In this document: positions 22,675 to 32,679 of the stretch, piece after piece
How positions within the stretch are numbered: position 1 is the first letter of the stretch
How the letters are laid out: every line of letters starts with the position of its first letter
Assembly: GCF_019973735.1 (NCBI RefSeq)
Contig: NZ_AP024463.1
Coordinates: forward strand, 2,356,001 to 2,420,000
Reading direction: 5' to 3'
DNA: 64,000 nucleotides
Source of the DNA: Arachnia rubra
Lineage (GTDB): Bacteria > Actinomycetota > Actinomycetes > Propionibacteriales > Propionibacteriaceae
Position numbers and translations under genes: made by a program
The notes under the pieces: model-generated
The model's input: the letters and a program-made list of their open reading frames with translations, nothing else
Databases searched by the model: none
What the model was told of the DNA's origin: nothing

Positions 22675-24615
22675 CTATTCTTCCGGCTCCTCTGCCGCAA
22701 CGAACCAACGCACCTGGTAGGGCTCAAGGACCAGCACGGGCGGGTTGAGATCCCATTGGGCATCGTCCAGCAATTCCCTGGCCTGGCTCCCGAACGGGGT
22801 GCGCAACAGCCCCATGGGGACGCTGACCTGGTCCTCGGAGAGGTTGTAGAGCTGGATCATGGGGCCGATCGGGTGATCTCTGCGGATCGCCAGCACCCTG
22901 CGGTCGCCCACATCCATGATGTATGACTCGTAACCGGCGTGCAGCTGCGGAACACCGCGCCTCACCCCGAGGACATGCCGCAGCCAGGCATTGACGCGGG
23001 CTGGGGCGGAGCCGGGATCCTCGCCCAGCGCAGCGACGGCATCCCAGTCCATGACGGGACGGTGCACCCAGCGATTGTCCTGAGCGTGCGCAGGGTCCTG
23101 ATCAAAGTGGTAGTCATTCAGCATCGCCAGCTCGTCGCCCATGTAAATCAGGGGAATGCCACCAAACCCGCAGATCACGGCGTGCAGCATGTTGATCCGG
23201 GCCACCGCCAGATCGATGGCCTGCTGGTCCTTCTGCTCAAGGGCCAGCTCCAGGCCCGCGAGCGACGCCAGGCTGCCAGAAATGCGGCGGTCCCCCGTGG
23301 CCGGATTGGCCTGGAACACCAGCCCACGGGCGAACGACCGCGGGAATTCGCCTGAGTAGAAGTCGGACAGGAACCGCCGGTGCTCAGCACCATTGATGCC
23401 GACGGCCGCGGCGTCACGATCGTCAACGGCCCAGCCGATGTCGTCGTGGCAGCGCACGTAGGTGCCCCACGTGGCGGTCGGGGGTTTCGCCGGGAAACGG
23501 TCCAGGGCGTAACGCAGCAGCGTCACGTCGCGGCTGGCGAGCGCCGACCATAGCTGCGCCATCAGCGAGTTGTGATAAGCCAGGTCGGAGAGCTTGCCGT
23601 AATGGCGGCCCTGGCCGAAGTAGGCGATCAGGTCCCGCGGGCCGACGATCGCCTCGGCCTTGAATACCACGGCCGGAGCCGCAATCCGCACCGCGGACCG
23701 CAACGCCTCGGCGATCTCGTGCACGGGCGGCTCGTTCTGGCAGTCCGTGCCCATCTGCTTCCAGATGAAGGCGATGGCATCCAACCGCAGCACCTCGACG
23801 CCGTGGTTCGCCAGGTTGCAGATGATCTCCAGGTACTCGCAGAACACGTCGGGATTGGCCCAGTTCACGTCCCACTGGTACTCGTTGAAGGTGGTCCACA
23901 CCCAGCCCTTCAGTTCCTCATCCCAGGTGAAGTTCCCGGGAGCGAAGTCCGGGAACACCTCCGGGAGGGTCTGTTCGTACTGGTCTGGGACGGTGCGGTC
24001 CGGGTAGATCATGAAGTAGTCGCGGTACCTCTGCTCACCCGCCTTGGCGCGCCTGGCCCACTCGTGCTCCTTGGCGACGTGATTCAGCACCAGGTCGACC
24101 ACCAGTGAGATGCCACGTTCCCGGAGCGCCGACGCCACCCCGGCGAGGTCGTCCATGGTGCCGAGGTCACTGCGGATGGATCTGTAGTCTGCGACGGCGT
24201 AGCCACCGTCGCTCTCGCCCTCCCGGGGCTGGAGTAGTGGCATCAGGTGAAGATAGGTGACTCCCAGGTCTTGCAGGTAGTCGACGTGGTCCAGGATGCC
24301 GTTCAGCGTACCTGCGAAACGGTCGGTGTAGCAGACATACCCCGTCATGGCGGGCTGCTGCAGCCAGTCGGGACGCAGGAGACGTGCTTCGTCGAGCCTG
24401 CGTAGGTCGGCAGGACGCTCACCAAGCGTCTTCCTCACGATGCCGCGCACTCGCTCCACCAGCGCGTCGGTCTTGTCGCCGTAGACATTACGCAGCGCAG
24501 TCGTCAGCTCATCTCCGTAGCGATCCCAGCGCAGCTCCAGGACGTCATCAATGTCACCCATGGCGCAAGCATAGTCGGATACCCCGGCAGTTGTTACGTC
24601 ACGGAGATAATTCAT
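22675..24615 (-). CDS. Amylosucrase (GH13)
   Basis: The 646-residue protein (or 628 from the internal ATG at 24561, [19 protein letters not shown]) is a complete amylosucrase: helical N-domain 1-100, TIM barrel with [29 protein letters not shown], catalytic Asp in [14 protein letters not shown], acid Glu in [16 protein letters not shown], and a C-terminal beta domain. Family enzymes split sucrose and transfer glucose to growing alpha-1,4-glucan, releasing fructose; some relatives are sucrose hydrolases. It is cytoplasmic with no signal peptide and is followed at once by the patatin gene on the same strand. In an oral or gut organism it would link sucrose to glycogen. Confidence 0.9.
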   Translation of the reverse strand: MNYLRDVTTAGVSDYACAMGDIDDVLELRWDRYGDELTTALRNVYGDKTDALVERVRGIVRKTLGERPADLRRLDEARLLRPDWLQQPAMTGYVCYTDRFAGTLNGILDHVDYLQDLGVTYLHLMPLLQPREGESDGGYAVADYRSIRSDLGTMDDLAGVASALRERGISLVVDLVLNHVAKEHEWARRAKAGEQRYRDYFMIYPDRTVPDQYEQTLPEVFPDFAPGNFTWDEELKGWVWTTFNEYQWDVNWANPDVFCEYLEIICNLANHGVEVLRLDAIAFIWKQMGTDCQNEPPVHEIAEALRSAVRIAAPAVVFKAEAIVGPRDLIAYFGQGRHYGKLSDLAYHNSLMAQLWSALASRDVTLLRYALDRFPAKPPTATWGTYVRCHDDIGWAVDDRDAAAVGINGAEHRRFLSDFYSGEFPRSFARGLVFQANPATGDRRISGSLASLAGLELALEQKDQQAIDLAVARINMLHAVICGFGGIPLIYMGDELAMLNDYHFDQDPAHAQDNRWVHRPVMDWDAVAALGEDPGSAPARVNAWLRHVLGVRRGVPQLHAGYESYIMDVGDRRVLAIRRDHPIGPMIQLYNLSEDQVSVPMGLLRTPFGSQARELLDDAQWDLNPPVLVLEPYQVRWFVAAEEPEE

Positions 24616-24627
24616 CCCGAGGTTCGC

Positions 24628-26076
24628 CTATCCCTCCACCCAGCGCGGGCCCACACCAGGCGGCTCCGGATGCTCCTCGAACCGGGCCCAGCACTGCTCG
24701 GCCTCATCGGGCAGGAGCCGCCGCTGGCAGCGGGCAATGGCGTCACGCAGTTCGAGTTTCGCGCTCTGCAGCTCCAGCAGTGCGCGACGGCTGGCGAGAT
24801 CCGCCAGCCAGTTCTCCTCGCGCCGCAGGCAGCGCATCCGCAGCCGGGTGACCTGGCTCAGCCGCCGCTGTTCCTCTGGCGTGGCGCCCTGGACCACCGC
24901 AGCAGCACGAGACCAGCCATGATCACGATGGATACGGATCAGGCCGGGGTGCACGGTCATGGCCTCATGGACCTCCACGTCCGGAGCGATCACGACGGCG
25001 CCTGCTGAGAGCGCGTAGGCGGTCTCATCCCTCCCAGACTCATCCATCAGGATCTCAGTGGAGCGCATCACCACCTGGAAGATGTCGGCCCGGGCCATCG
25101 ACTGCCGCCTGGGCACCCCGTCGGTCTGCGAGGAGACCACGTAGGTCCGTCCAGCCCGCAGGGGCCCGATCGCCATCTCGGCGGGCAGATTCTCCCGAGC
25201 GCCCCCGTCCACGTAGGTCTCCACCCCGACCGGTACCGGCCGGAACACCCCGGGAATGGCGCATGAGGCCAGCACGCCGCGGGTCAGGTTGTGAGGGCCC
25301 GCATCGATCACCCGGTCCTCCCTGTTCACCAAGGCTCCGTCCTGGCGCATGAAGTGCAGTTCCCCGGTCTCTAGGGCCACCATCGCCATCCTCAACTGCA
25401 TCCCCGAGGCAATAACGCGGTCTGGGTCGAAGACGTCGGGGTGAAGCAGTTTCGCCAGCACCGGGCCCGGCCGGTACAACGACCTCGACTGCTCCAGCCC
25501 AGCACGCGCGGCCATCAGGTCGCTCCCCAGCTTCGGGAGCCGTCCGAGGCTGCCCGCCAGCTGCGCCATCAGGCCCAGCGAGAAGTCGGATTTCAGCTCC
25601 TCGTCGGGAGTCAAGGCCTCCTCGACGGGATCCTCACGTTCTCCTGCCTCCAAGGGTTCGGGCCGCCGGCGCCGGAGTGAGGACCAGGGCCGGGGCGACA
25701 CCTCTGCGGGTTTGGCGGGCTGCCCCACCAATTCCAGCCAGGCCGGCGCCTCGGCCAGCAGCCGGGACAGCCATGGCCTGGGGGTGAACATGTCATCGGC
25801 GCTTCTCATGGAGCACCAGAGCTCGTCGATGCGCTCGAGGAACCCGGCCTGCTCCTGCCGGGCGGAGTACTGAGCCAGCCCCGCCGCCAGGATCGCCCCA
25901 GCTGAGGTCCCCACGAAGACTGAGGGCGTGAAGTCGGGGTCATGCTTGTAGAGATAGTCGAGCGCCCCGATCTGGAAGCTAGCTCGCGACCCTCCCCCTG
26001 AGAGCACGCAGGCCGTCGCTCTCGGTTCGGACTGAGAATCGAAAAGCGGGAGTCCGAACCATCCTCTCAGGGCCAT
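24628..26076 (-). CDS. Patatin-like phospholipase/acylhydrolase
   Basis: The 482-residue protein has the patatin dyad: oxyanion loop VLSGGGSRASFQIGALDYL (24-42), nucleophile Ser in FVGTSAGAIL (54-63) and the catalytic Asp in YVDGGARENLP near residue 290. A large basic, Pro/Glu-rich insert (about 110-160) separates the two. The C-terminal 80 residues are helical and Arg-rich. No signal peptide, so it acts inside the cell or at the membrane on acyl lipids. It is 12 bp upstream of amylosucrase on the same strand, so they may be co-transcribed although functions seem unrelated. Confidence 0.88.
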   Translation of the reverse strand: MALRGWFGLPLFDSQSEPRATACVLSGGGSRASFQIGALDYLYKHDPDFTPSVFVGTSAGAILAAGLAQYSARQEQAGFLERIDELWCSMRSADDMFTPRPWLSRLLAEAPAWLELVGQPAKPAEVSPRPWSSLRRRRPEPLEAGEREDPVEEALTPDEELKSDFSLGLMAQLAGSLGRLPKLGSDLMAARAGLEQSRSLYRPGPVLAKLLHPDVFDPDRVIASGMQLRMAMVALETGELHFMRQDGALVNREDRVIDAGPHNLTRGVLASCAIPGVFRPVPVGVETYVDGGARENLPAEMAIGPLRAGRTYVVSSQTDGVPRRQSMARADIFQVVMRSTEILMDESGRDETAYALSAGAVVIAPDVEVHEAMTVHPGLIRIHRDHGWSRAAAVVQGATPEEQRRLSQVTRLRMRCLRREENWLADLASRRALLELQSAKLELRDAIARCQRRLLPDEAEQCWARFEEHPEPPGVGPRWVEG

Positions 26077-26088
26077 GGAGGAAGTCTA

Positions 26089-26250
26089 GTGTCGTGTGGC
26101 GTGAGTTCGCCGGTGTTTTTCGGCCCCGGATGCGGCGTCTCGCGTCGTTCACCTCGCTCACGGTACGACCCGGTAGCGTTTCACTCGGTTGCCTCGCGAA
26201 CCATCTGCCCCGGAACCGCCTCCCACTGACAAGCTCCCACCACACGACAC
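26089..26250. repeat. 162-bp stretch bounded by 11-bp inverted repeats (MITE-like)
   Basis: GTGTCGTGTGG at 26089-26099 and its exact complement CCACACGACAC at 26240-26250 enclose a gene-free stretch. The ends look like terminal inverted repeats of a miniature element or a decayed insertion sequence. I see no clear flanking target duplication, and only this one copy is in the window. Confidence 0.4.
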
Positions 26251-26608
26251 CCGTGTCACCTCACCCGCGGGCCGGAGGAGTCCAGATGGCGCCACACCAG
26301 GTGCTTGGCCTGGCATGGAGCAGCGGTGGGCAAACCTCGGTGGACCTGAACCTGAAGTGACAGTTGAGGTGAATTACAGCCCTCGAATTCAGGTAATTCT
26401 CAGACTCTTCTCAGGAAACATCCAGCAGGGCGATTGAAATATCCACCAGATTCGTAATGCCTAGTCAAAGCAGATTTATCGAGTCGCTTCCCGGGGAAAT
26501 TACATCGATGTGATCTTTCAGGATCCGGAGCAGTCACGCTCACCACGCCTCTCAGGAAACGCTCACTTCAAGCTTGTGGGCGCCCCCGATGATCCTTAAT
26601 GTCCGATC

Positions 26609-26654
26609 GGCCGACACGATCGGGACAAGCTCCCGGGGAAGGGTCGTGTCGGCC
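26609..26654 (+). promoter_or_regulatory. Structured 5' leader of the SH3b protein gene
   Basis: GGCCGACACGA pairs exactly with TCGTGTCGGCC, and inside it CGGGA pairs with TCCCG, giving a long two-tier hairpin ending 27 bp before the GTG start. No T-run follows. Leaders of cell-wall hydrolase genes in actinobacteria often carry riboswitches, but this one does not show the c-di-AMP consensus that I can recognise. The rest of 26251-26680 holds nothing else I can name. Confidence 0.5.
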
Positions 26655-26680
26655 CTGATCTTGAGGAACTCGGAGGAATC

Positions 26681-28048
26681 GTGAACCGGATGATGAGAAC
26701 CGTGCGGGGAGGGCTGGCCGCCCTGGTGGTGGCCGGGCTGGTGCAGTCGGTCGGCTCACTCGCGCTGGTGACCAGTGCCGACGCGGCTGGCACCGCCATG
26801 CGAGCCACCACGGCTGTGAATGTGCGTTCAGGCGCGGGAACCAATTACTCCCGGATCGGCCTGCTCCAGGCAGGCGAGCAGATACAGGCCCTGAGCTCCA
26901 AAAACGGTTGGACGCAGGTCAGCTACAAGGGCCGCACCGGCTATGTGGCATCCGCCTACCTTGCCTCATTGTCAGGCGGTGAGGGGGGCGGTTCCTCTTC
27001 GGGCGCATCAGGGGTCGCCTACACCACGACTGCGCTGAATCTGCGCACTGGCCCCAGCCTACGGTCCTCCGTGAAGACGGTCGCGTCGAAGGGCACGAAG
27101 GTGACGCTGACGGGCACGGTCCGGGGCGAATTCTCGCAGGTGACCTGGAACGGCCAGACGCTGTGGGCTGCCACGCGTTATCTGTCGCAGTCCGCAGGCG
27201 CCGCCAGCCAGGACCTGCCCAGCACCACGAAGAAACTGAGGGCCACCACCGCCCTGATGATCCGCACCTCACCGGAACGTGACTACCGTTCCCTGGGGGA
27301 CGTGCCACGCGGCACGATCCTCGACTGCACCGATGTGGTGACCAGCGGCATGGCCCAGTGCATCTGGCAGGGCAACGTCCGCTGGTTCAACAACCAGTAC
27401 CTGAGGAGCGCCGGGTCCTCCAGCTCCCCCACTCCTGGGAACCTGCCCTCCACGACGGTGCAGTATGCGACGGCCAATCTGAACATCTGGAATTCAGCGA
27501 CCGGGTCAGCCCACACGGGAGAGATTCCAAAGGGCAGTGAGGTCGCTGTGACGGGCACCGTCCAGTCGGGGCGCGCCCAGATCGTCCACAACGGCGCGAT
27601 CCGCTGGGTCACCGCCCGTTACCTCAGCTCCACCGCTCCTGGGAGCGACGACGGAGGCAGCGGCGATGGCGGCAGCCTCAACCGGGGCTGGTCGAAGGGC
27701 CTGGACCAGGCCAACGCCAACGTCAAGCGCATCGTCCGCTACATCTGGGGCAACGTGCCGGAGATCAAGACCATGTACGGCGTCCGGCCGGACCCCATCC
27801 CGGACCACCCGTCGGGCCGGGCCGTGGACATCATGATCCCCAACTACAAGTCCAACAAGGAGCTGGGCAACCGGCTCGCCGCCTACTTCAAGGCCAACCA
27901 CTCGCAGTTCCGCGTCCACTACATCATCTGGGACCAGAAGATCTGGAACATCACCCGGGACGGGGAAGGGTGGCGGCCCATGGCAAACCGTGGCGGCGAC
28001 ACCGCGAACCACAAGGACCACATCCACATCACGGTCTACGACAACTGA
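26681..28048 (+). CDS. Secreted protein with four SH3b repeats and a C-terminal peptidase-like domain
   Basis: GTG start at 26681 with a GGAGGA site. The 455-residue product has a signal peptide (MRTVRGGLAALVVAGLVQSV to about residue 36, cleavage after ADA), then four bacterial SH3 units of about 65 residues beginning near 40, 110, 190 and 262 (AVNVRSGAGTNYS, ALNLRTGPSLRSS, ALMIRTSPERDYR, NLNIWNSATGSAH), joined by Ser/Gly linkers. The C-terminal 120 residues have HPSGRAVDIM and HKDHIHITV, metal-ligand patterns of an M15-like fold found in actinobacterial wall proteins. It probably binds or trims peptidoglycan outside the cell. It converges with the nirK gene 29 bp away. Confidence 0.85.
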   Translation: MNRMMRTVRGGLAALVVAGLVQSVGSLALVTSADAAGTAMRATTAVNVRSGAGTNYSRIGLLQAGEQIQALSSKNGWTQVSYKGRTGYVASAYLASLSGGEGGGSSSGASGVAYTTTALNLRTGPSLRSSVKTVASKGTKVTLTGTVRGEFSQVTWNGQTLWAATRYLSQSAGAASQDLPSTTKKLRATTALMIRTSPERDYRSLGDVPRGTILDCTDVVTSGMAQCIWQGNVRWFNNQYLRSAGSSSSPTPGNLPSTTVQYATANLNIWNSATGSAHTGEIPKGSEVAVTGTVQSGRAQIVHNGAIRWVTARYLSSTAPGSDDGGSGDGGSLNRGWSKGLDQANANVKRIVRYIWGNVPEIKTMYGVRPDPIPDHPSGRAVDIMIPNYKSNKELGNRLAAYFKANHSQFRVHYIIWDQKIWNITRDGEGWRPMANRGGDTANHKDHIHITVYDN

Positions 28049-28076
28049 TTCTTCCGGTTCCTCCCGGCGAAGGGTG

Positions 28077-30758
28077 TCACTCGGTCACCTCGACGGTGCC
28101 GAGGGCGCCCTTCTCGGCGTCCATGAAAGCATGGTCGACGACGGTGTAATGCCCGGCCTCAGGGAAGGTGAGCTCCACGAAACCGGCCTGGGCAGCCTCA
28201 AGCCCGAGAGCCTGCGCCCCGCCGCCGCTGCCGCCGAAAGCGTCCCTCCCATCCTTCAGCTGATAGCCACCCTCGAAATAGACGGTGTCGAACTGCGCAC
28301 CGACGATGTGGAAGCTGGTGGCAAGGTTCGGGCCCGCCGCCAGCACCCAGAACCGTACCTTCTCCCCTACCCTCGCGGTGAACGGCCGCTGCGCGTACTG
28401 GAAGGCGATGCCATTGAAGGTGGAGTAGCTGGCCTCCTCCGTCTGGGCCTTGGCCGCGTCCACCTCTGCCGCCGTCTCCGGGCTGCTGCCCGTACCATCA
28501 GCCAGATAGATCTCGGAGGCCACCGCGACATATTCGCGATCCACCTGCGGGAGCCCCTCTTGAGGCTCAATGATGACTGCCCCATGCATGCCGGCGGCGA
28601 TGTGGGCGGAGGTGGGTGCAGTGCCGCAGTGGTACAGCCACATGCCAGCGCGGCGCGCGGTGAAACGGTAGACGAGGCTCTCGCCGGGCGCGATGGTGCG
28701 CATCGGCCCATCGGGGGCGAGGTTGCTCGCGTGGAAATCGATGGAGTGGCCGATGGTGCCGTCGTTGATCAGGGTCACCTCGAACACGTCCCCCACTTTG
28801 CCTCGCAGGGTGGGGCCGACCGGTCCACCGTTGAAGGTCCAGCGTTTCTGCCACACCCCAGGTGCCACCTCCAGGGGGGTTTCCGTGACGCGCATCTCCA
28901 CCCGGTGAACGGTCTCGCCGGTGGCGGCCGGGGCCACGGGGTCCACGATGGTGTTCAGCGGAGCCGAGTTGGCCTGAGCGGGCGCATGGTCATGCCCACC
29001 GGTGCCGCTGCTTTGAGATGCGGTGGCATCCTGCCCGGAGACACGGAGGGTGAATATCATGCCGGCCTGCCGGTGTCCGACGACGGTGCACCAGCCCTCC
29101 AGCGACTCCCCAACCACGCCGAGATCCAATTCCGCGGTCTCACCCGAGGCGAGCCTCGGTGTGGTGGCATCGCCGAGCTTGAGGTCGTGAATCATCGTGG
29201 CGTCGTCGTTCCTCAGCTCGATGATGACCCGGTCACCCCGGTTCACATCAGCCGAGGCAGGCTCGAACCGCTGTCCCTCCCTGGCCGAGACCTGGATTCT
29301 CTGGGTCCTGCCCGTCGCATTCACCCCCGACGAGGACGAGGATCCGCCGCCCAGGCCGACCGCGGAGGGATCGATACCAACCCCCACCGTGACCGCCAGG
29401 GTCAGGGCCAGCACCCCCGCGAGCAGGCCATTGGCCGTGAGGGCTGACTCGCGTTCGGGAAGCTTCTCCGGCGGCCCGGTGCGGGGCCCGGCCTGAGCGA
29501 TCGCCTTACGCTCCGCGATGCTCGCACGTATCCCGAGGATCATCAGCGGCAGGAAGGACGCGACCGACGCCACCCCGAGCAGGCCGGAGGTCAGCTTTAC
29601 CCACCCAGGGGTGGGGGTGAGGAAAAGCACCAGGGCGCCGTTGATGGCGACGAGCCGGAAGGTGGTGAACCGGTCGAACCAGGCCGCACCGGCCCGCACC
29701 ACGCGGGGACCGCCCCCGAGCACTGAAGGAAGTAGGTAGCTGAGAGCTCCCGTGAGCAGCTGAGCTGCGAAACCACCTGCCCAGAGCGCAGCCAGCGTCC
29801 CCGTCGCCTCGGACCACCCCGAGACCGGGGTGACCAGCACGATCCAGCCGGTGACGACCAGAGCCACCACCCACCAGATCACCGCGGCCAGGACGGAGGC
29901 GGGAGAGAATTCGCGCGGGGGGCGGCGCCGCAGTGGTGCGATGAGCACTCTCCCCCACCAGCCAAGCGCCACCAGATATCCGAGCAGGCCGGCCACGGCG
30001 ATGTATTGCAGGCCAGCCAGCGCGCCGGCGGCCACGACCGCGGTCGAGCCGATCAGCCACGGCAGGGCCTGCTTGGCGAATCCCTCGGCGCGATCGTCCA
30101 TGCGGGTGCGCAGGATGGTGGGCCAGAATGTCACGAGCGTCCCCACCACGGTGAGCCCGATCCAGCCCAGCAGGTTCGTCATGGTGTGGGCGACGAGGAA
30201 CCGCCAGTGCCAGGTGCTGTCCAGTCCGAACGCCAGCGTCGCCCCGAAGGCCGCCCCGACCGGCAGGTGACAGGCCGCGGCGACGTAGTACCAGACCGCT
30301 ATCCGGAACCTGCCTGGCAGCGCCCTACGGAGGGACCGCCACAGCGATATCCCATGCCAGATCACCGCAGCCGTCACCAGGGTGGCTCCTGCGACCACCA
30401 GCCACCACCAGGTGGCCGGCACACCGATGAACACGGCCAGGGAGCCGAGGGAGAGCAGACTCAGGCGTCTGCGCTGCGCACGTTCCTGGGCCTCGTCGGG
30501 ACGGGTTTTCAGCAGCGCTGCCGTGAAGTACTGGCTCCAGACGAAGACGGAATGGGTCAGCGCCCCCAGCAGCACCAGGTGCACCATCAGCCACGTCGAC
30601 TCGGGCACCACGCGGTGAGCAGCCGCGATGATCACGGCACTCAGCAGCCAGATGATGACGGTGTAGTCGCGGGCTCGGTTGCGACGTCCGCCGCCGGGCC
30701 GTCCTGCTCCCGGCCGGGCCGCGCCTCCGGCGCCCTTGGGACGGGTGGGGATGCTCAT
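28077..30758 (-). CDS. nirK: Membrane-fused copper nitrite reductase (NO-forming)
   Basis: From MSIPTRPKGAGGAARPGAGR (ATGA overlap with the upstream gene) the protein is 893 residues. Residues 40-430 form roughly ten membrane helices, 490-590 a cupredoxin-like domain (IQVSAREGQRFEPASADVNR), and 630-893 the two-domain multicopper core. Copper ligands are visible: HSIDFHAS, MWLYHCGTAPTSAHIAAGMH (His-Cys-His and Met of the type 1 site plus type 2 His), and TSFHIVGAQFDTV. This is the actinobacterial NirK that reduces nitrite to NO at the outer face of the membrane. It follows the NnrS-like gene and DUF2249 gene in one operon and complements the nitrate reductase encoded 18 kb away. Confidence 0.88.
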   Translation of the reverse strand: MSIPTRPKGAGGAARPGAGRPGGGRRNRARDYTVIIWLLSAVIIAAAHRVVPESTWLMVHLVLLGALTHSVFVWSQYFTAALLKTRPDEAQERAQRRRLSLLSLGSLAVFIGVPATWWWLVVAGATLVTAAVIWHGISLWRSLRRALPGRFRIAVWYYVAAACHLPVGAAFGATLAFGLDSTWHWRFLVAHTMTNLLGWIGLTVVGTLVTFWPTILRTRMDDRAEGFAKQALPWLIGSTAVVAAGALAGLQYIAVAGLLGYLVALGWWGRVLIAPLRRRPPREFSPASVLAAVIWWVVALVVTGWIVLVTPVSGWSEATGTLAALWAGGFAAQLLTGALSYLLPSVLGGGPRVVRAGAAWFDRFTTFRLVAINGALVLFLTPTPGWVKLTSGLLGVASVASFLPLMILGIRASIAERKAIAQAGPRTGPPEKLPERESALTANGLLAGVLALTLAVTVGVGIDPSAVGLGGGSSSSSGVNATGRTQRIQVSAREGQRFEPASADVNRGDRVIIELRNDDATMIHDLKLGDATTPRLASGETAELDLGVVGESLEGWCTVVGHRQAGMIFTLRVSGQDATASQSSGTGGHDHAPAQANSAPLNTIVDPVAPAATGETVHRVEMRVTETPLEVAPGVWQKRWTFNGGPVGPTLRGKVGDVFEVTLINDGTIGHSIDFHASNLAPDGPMRTIAPGESLVYRFTARRAGMWLYHCGTAPTSAHIAAGMHGAVIIEPQEGLPQVDREYVAVASEIYLADGTGSSPETAAEVDAAKAQTEEASYSTFNGIAFQYAQRPFTARVGEKVRFWVLAAGPNLATSFHIVGAQFDTVYFEGGYQLKDGRDAFGGSGGGAQALGLEAAQAGFVELTFPEAGHYTVVDHAFMDAEKGALGTVEVTE

Positions 30759-31825
30759 GCCCGCACCGCCGAATAGATGGCAGTCGCAGCGAACAACAGG
30801 ATCGAGACCACGGTCATGGCTCCTCCGATCTGGTAGAGGATGGTTCCGGTCAGGGCACCGATGACACGCACCAGCATGCCCAGGTGGAGCACCGTGAGCG
30901 GCACCCACATCGCTGGGCGGTAGGGCAGGGGACGGGCTAGGACGGTGGGAAAGATGATGGGGGCATGGGCCATGATCATGGACATGGCGAAGCCGAGGAA
31001 GGTGCCGTGCACCACCACGTCGTAATGGCCGGTCGCAACGGGCCGCCCCACGACGACCCAGGTGAGCCCCGCAACGGCCAGCCAGGTATTGCCGAGCAGC
31101 AGCGCCGCCGCGTTGTAGCGCCGCAGGCCCTCGCTGCGGATCAGCCGGCGTCCGACATCATCACGCAGCAGCCAGAGCGCCACGAACAGTGCCCCAGCAC
31201 CGAAGAGCCGGTCGCCGGTCCCAGGCCACAGCAACGCGGACACCGCTGCTAGGGAAAGCCAGGCGCTGGCTGCCACCAGGGTTGGGACGGCACGGGGCCC
31301 CATCGTCAGCTGGGCCAGCTCCGCGCGTTCTGCCGCTATGGTGACGACGATGAACCCGGCCAGCAGCGGCACCAGCGCGGCTATTTCCACTACCACGAGC
31401 AGCGCCGCGGCAAGACAGGCGAGGACGGCGCCCACCACCTGAGCAGCCACCAGGGGCAGCGGGGCACGCCGGTAGAGCGCCACCATGACGGCGACGAACG
31501 CCAGGGTGCCGTCGAAGAGCAGCAGCCTGCCCAGCACCGGGAACAGTCCTGATATCAGGACCACGGCCCCGGCACCGAGCAGGATCGGCGCCGCATAGGC
31601 CAGGCGGTTGCGCAGGGCCTGGGCGCGTTCCAGGGATATCAGGGAGCCCATGAACCCCAGCACCATGAGTGGCCCGTGTAGGTCTGCAAGACGCCCGTTG
31701 ACCACAGGCGCCCAGACGCCAAGCCGCACCAGCCCTGCGTTCAGGCCTGTCACAAGGCTGATGCCTGCCAGCATCACCAGGAAGACACGGCGCGAGACGG
31801 GGGCTGATGCGGCCTTGTCGTTCAA
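30755..31825 (-). CDS. NnrS-like multi-pass membrane protein
   Basis: The 356-residue protein has about ten hydrophobic helices and motifs such as LHGPLMVLGFMGSLISLERA near 50 and YDVVVHGTFLGFAMSMIMAH near 270; histidines inside helices suggest haem or metal binding. This fits the NnrS family found with nitrite and NO reductases and linked to NO metabolism. It ends with an ATGA overlap onto nirK and starts 5 bp after the DUF2249 gene, so the three genes form one transcription unit. It may help tolerate or dispose of NO made by NirK. Confidence 0.75.
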   Translation of the reverse strand: MNDKAASAPVSRRVFLVMLAGISLVTGLNAGLVRLGVWAPVVNGRLADLHGPLMVLGFMGSLISLERAQALRNRLAYAAPILLGAGAVVLISGLFPVLGRLLLFDGTLAFVAVMVALYRRAPLPLVAAQVVGAVLACLAAALLVVVEIAALVPLLAGFIVVTIAAERAELAQLTMGPRAVPTLVAASAWLSLAAVSALLWPGTGDRLFGAGALFVALWLLRDDVGRRLIRSEGLRRYNAAALLLGNTWLAVAGLTWVVVGRPVATGHYDVVVHGTFLGFAMSMIMAHAPIIFPTVLARPLPYRPAMWVPLTVLHLGMLVRVIGALTGTILYQIGGAMTVVSILLFAATAIYSAVRA

Positions 31826-31830
31826 GGAGG

Positions 31831-32118
31831 TCAGCTGCGGCGTTCGAGCTTCAACTTCCAGGCCTCGGGTCCTTCCTCGACGTAGGAAACCGCAATGGCG
31901 TCCCCGTACAGGTCGGCGATCTGGGCCAGCAGGGGCAGCGGGTTGTGGGGGGCGACGAGAATGAAGGCGCCGCCCACGTTCAGATGCTCAACGACTCCGA
32001 GAATGGAGGCGTGCCGGATGGCGTGGGGGATGACGCGGGCATCAAGTTCGGGAAGCGACTCGTGGCCGCAACCACAGCCGCAGCTGGAAGGCTTCTCAGT
32101 GATGGGCAGTTCATTCAT
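31831..32118 (-). CDS. DUF2249 domain protein
   Basis: The 95-residue protein MNELPITEKPSSCGCGCGHE ends its variable start with a striking CGCGCGH motif, then has ELDARVIPHAIRHASIL and AFILVAPHNPLPLLAQI, the core of DUF2249. DUF2249 proteins resemble TusA-like sulfur carriers and are frequent near denitrification and nitrite-reductase genes. The cysteine run could bind metal. First gene of the nirK operon; divergent from moaE with about 117 bp between them for both promoters. Confidence 0.8.
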   Translation of the reverse strand: MNELPITEKPSSCGCGCGHESLPELDARVIPHAIRHASILGVVEHLNVGGAFILVAPHNPLPLLAQIADLYGDAIAVSYVEEGPEAWKLKLERRS

Positions 32119-32235
32119 GCGGCGGAGTTTAATGACATATTAGGCCGCACGAAAGCCGACGCTACCGTGATATTACAGAGTGCAAGTAGGCTTGTGATTT
32201 GTTGACGAATTTCACGTGCGAACAGGGGGCGTCCG

Positions 32236-32679
32236 ATGCCGGTGATCCACACCGCAGTCACCACCGACCCCATTGACCAGGCACGCCTGGAGAGAGCCGT
32301 CTCCAGCGCGCACGCAGGAGCGCGCGTCAGCTTCGCAGGCTTGATCCGCGACCACGATGAGGAAGCCGAGGGCACCGTGGTGCGTCTCGACTACAGCTGC
32401 CACCCCGAGGCCGGGAAATTCCTGGCGGACGTGGCCAATGCCGTGGCCGCTGAGCTGGATCCGGCGGGCGAGGCCGTCCTCGCCGTCGAGCACCGGGTCG
32501 GGTCGCTTGGAGTTGGCGAGGTGGCGATCGTCGCGGTGGCCGCTTCGGCCCACCGCAGGGAGGCCTTCGACCTCTGCCAGGCGCTGGTTGACCGCGTCAA
32601 GGCCGAGGTCCCGATCTGGAAACACCAGCACGAGGCGTCCGGACGGGCCTCCTGGTCAGGCCTGGGGCTGCCCCAGTGA
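32236..32679 (+). CDS. moaE: Molybdopterin synthase large subunit
   Basis: The 147-residue protein matches MoaE: GARVSFAGLIRDHDEEAEGT near 28-47, LDYSCHPEAGKF, AVEHRVGSLGVGEVAIVAVA, and the essential lysine in VPIWKHQ near 131. MoaE with MoaD converts cyclic pyranopterin monophosphate to molybdopterin by adding two sulfurs. Its stop overlaps the GTG start of moaA. The matching MoaD is encoded far away at 41667-41903, in the nitrate reductase operon. Confidence 0.93.
   Translation: MPVIHTAVTTDPIDQARLERAVSSAHAGARVSFAGLIRDHDEEAEGTVVRLDYSCHPEAGKFLADVANAVAAELDPAGEAVLAVEHRVGSLGVGEVAIVAVAASAHRREAFDLCQALVDRVKAEVPIWKHQHEASGRASWSGLGLPQ

Noticed and set aside
28077..30908. Longer nirK start at 30908
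   Set aside because: The extra 50 codons lie inside the NnrS-like gene and read as nonsense; the ATGA overlap at 30758 is the natural start.
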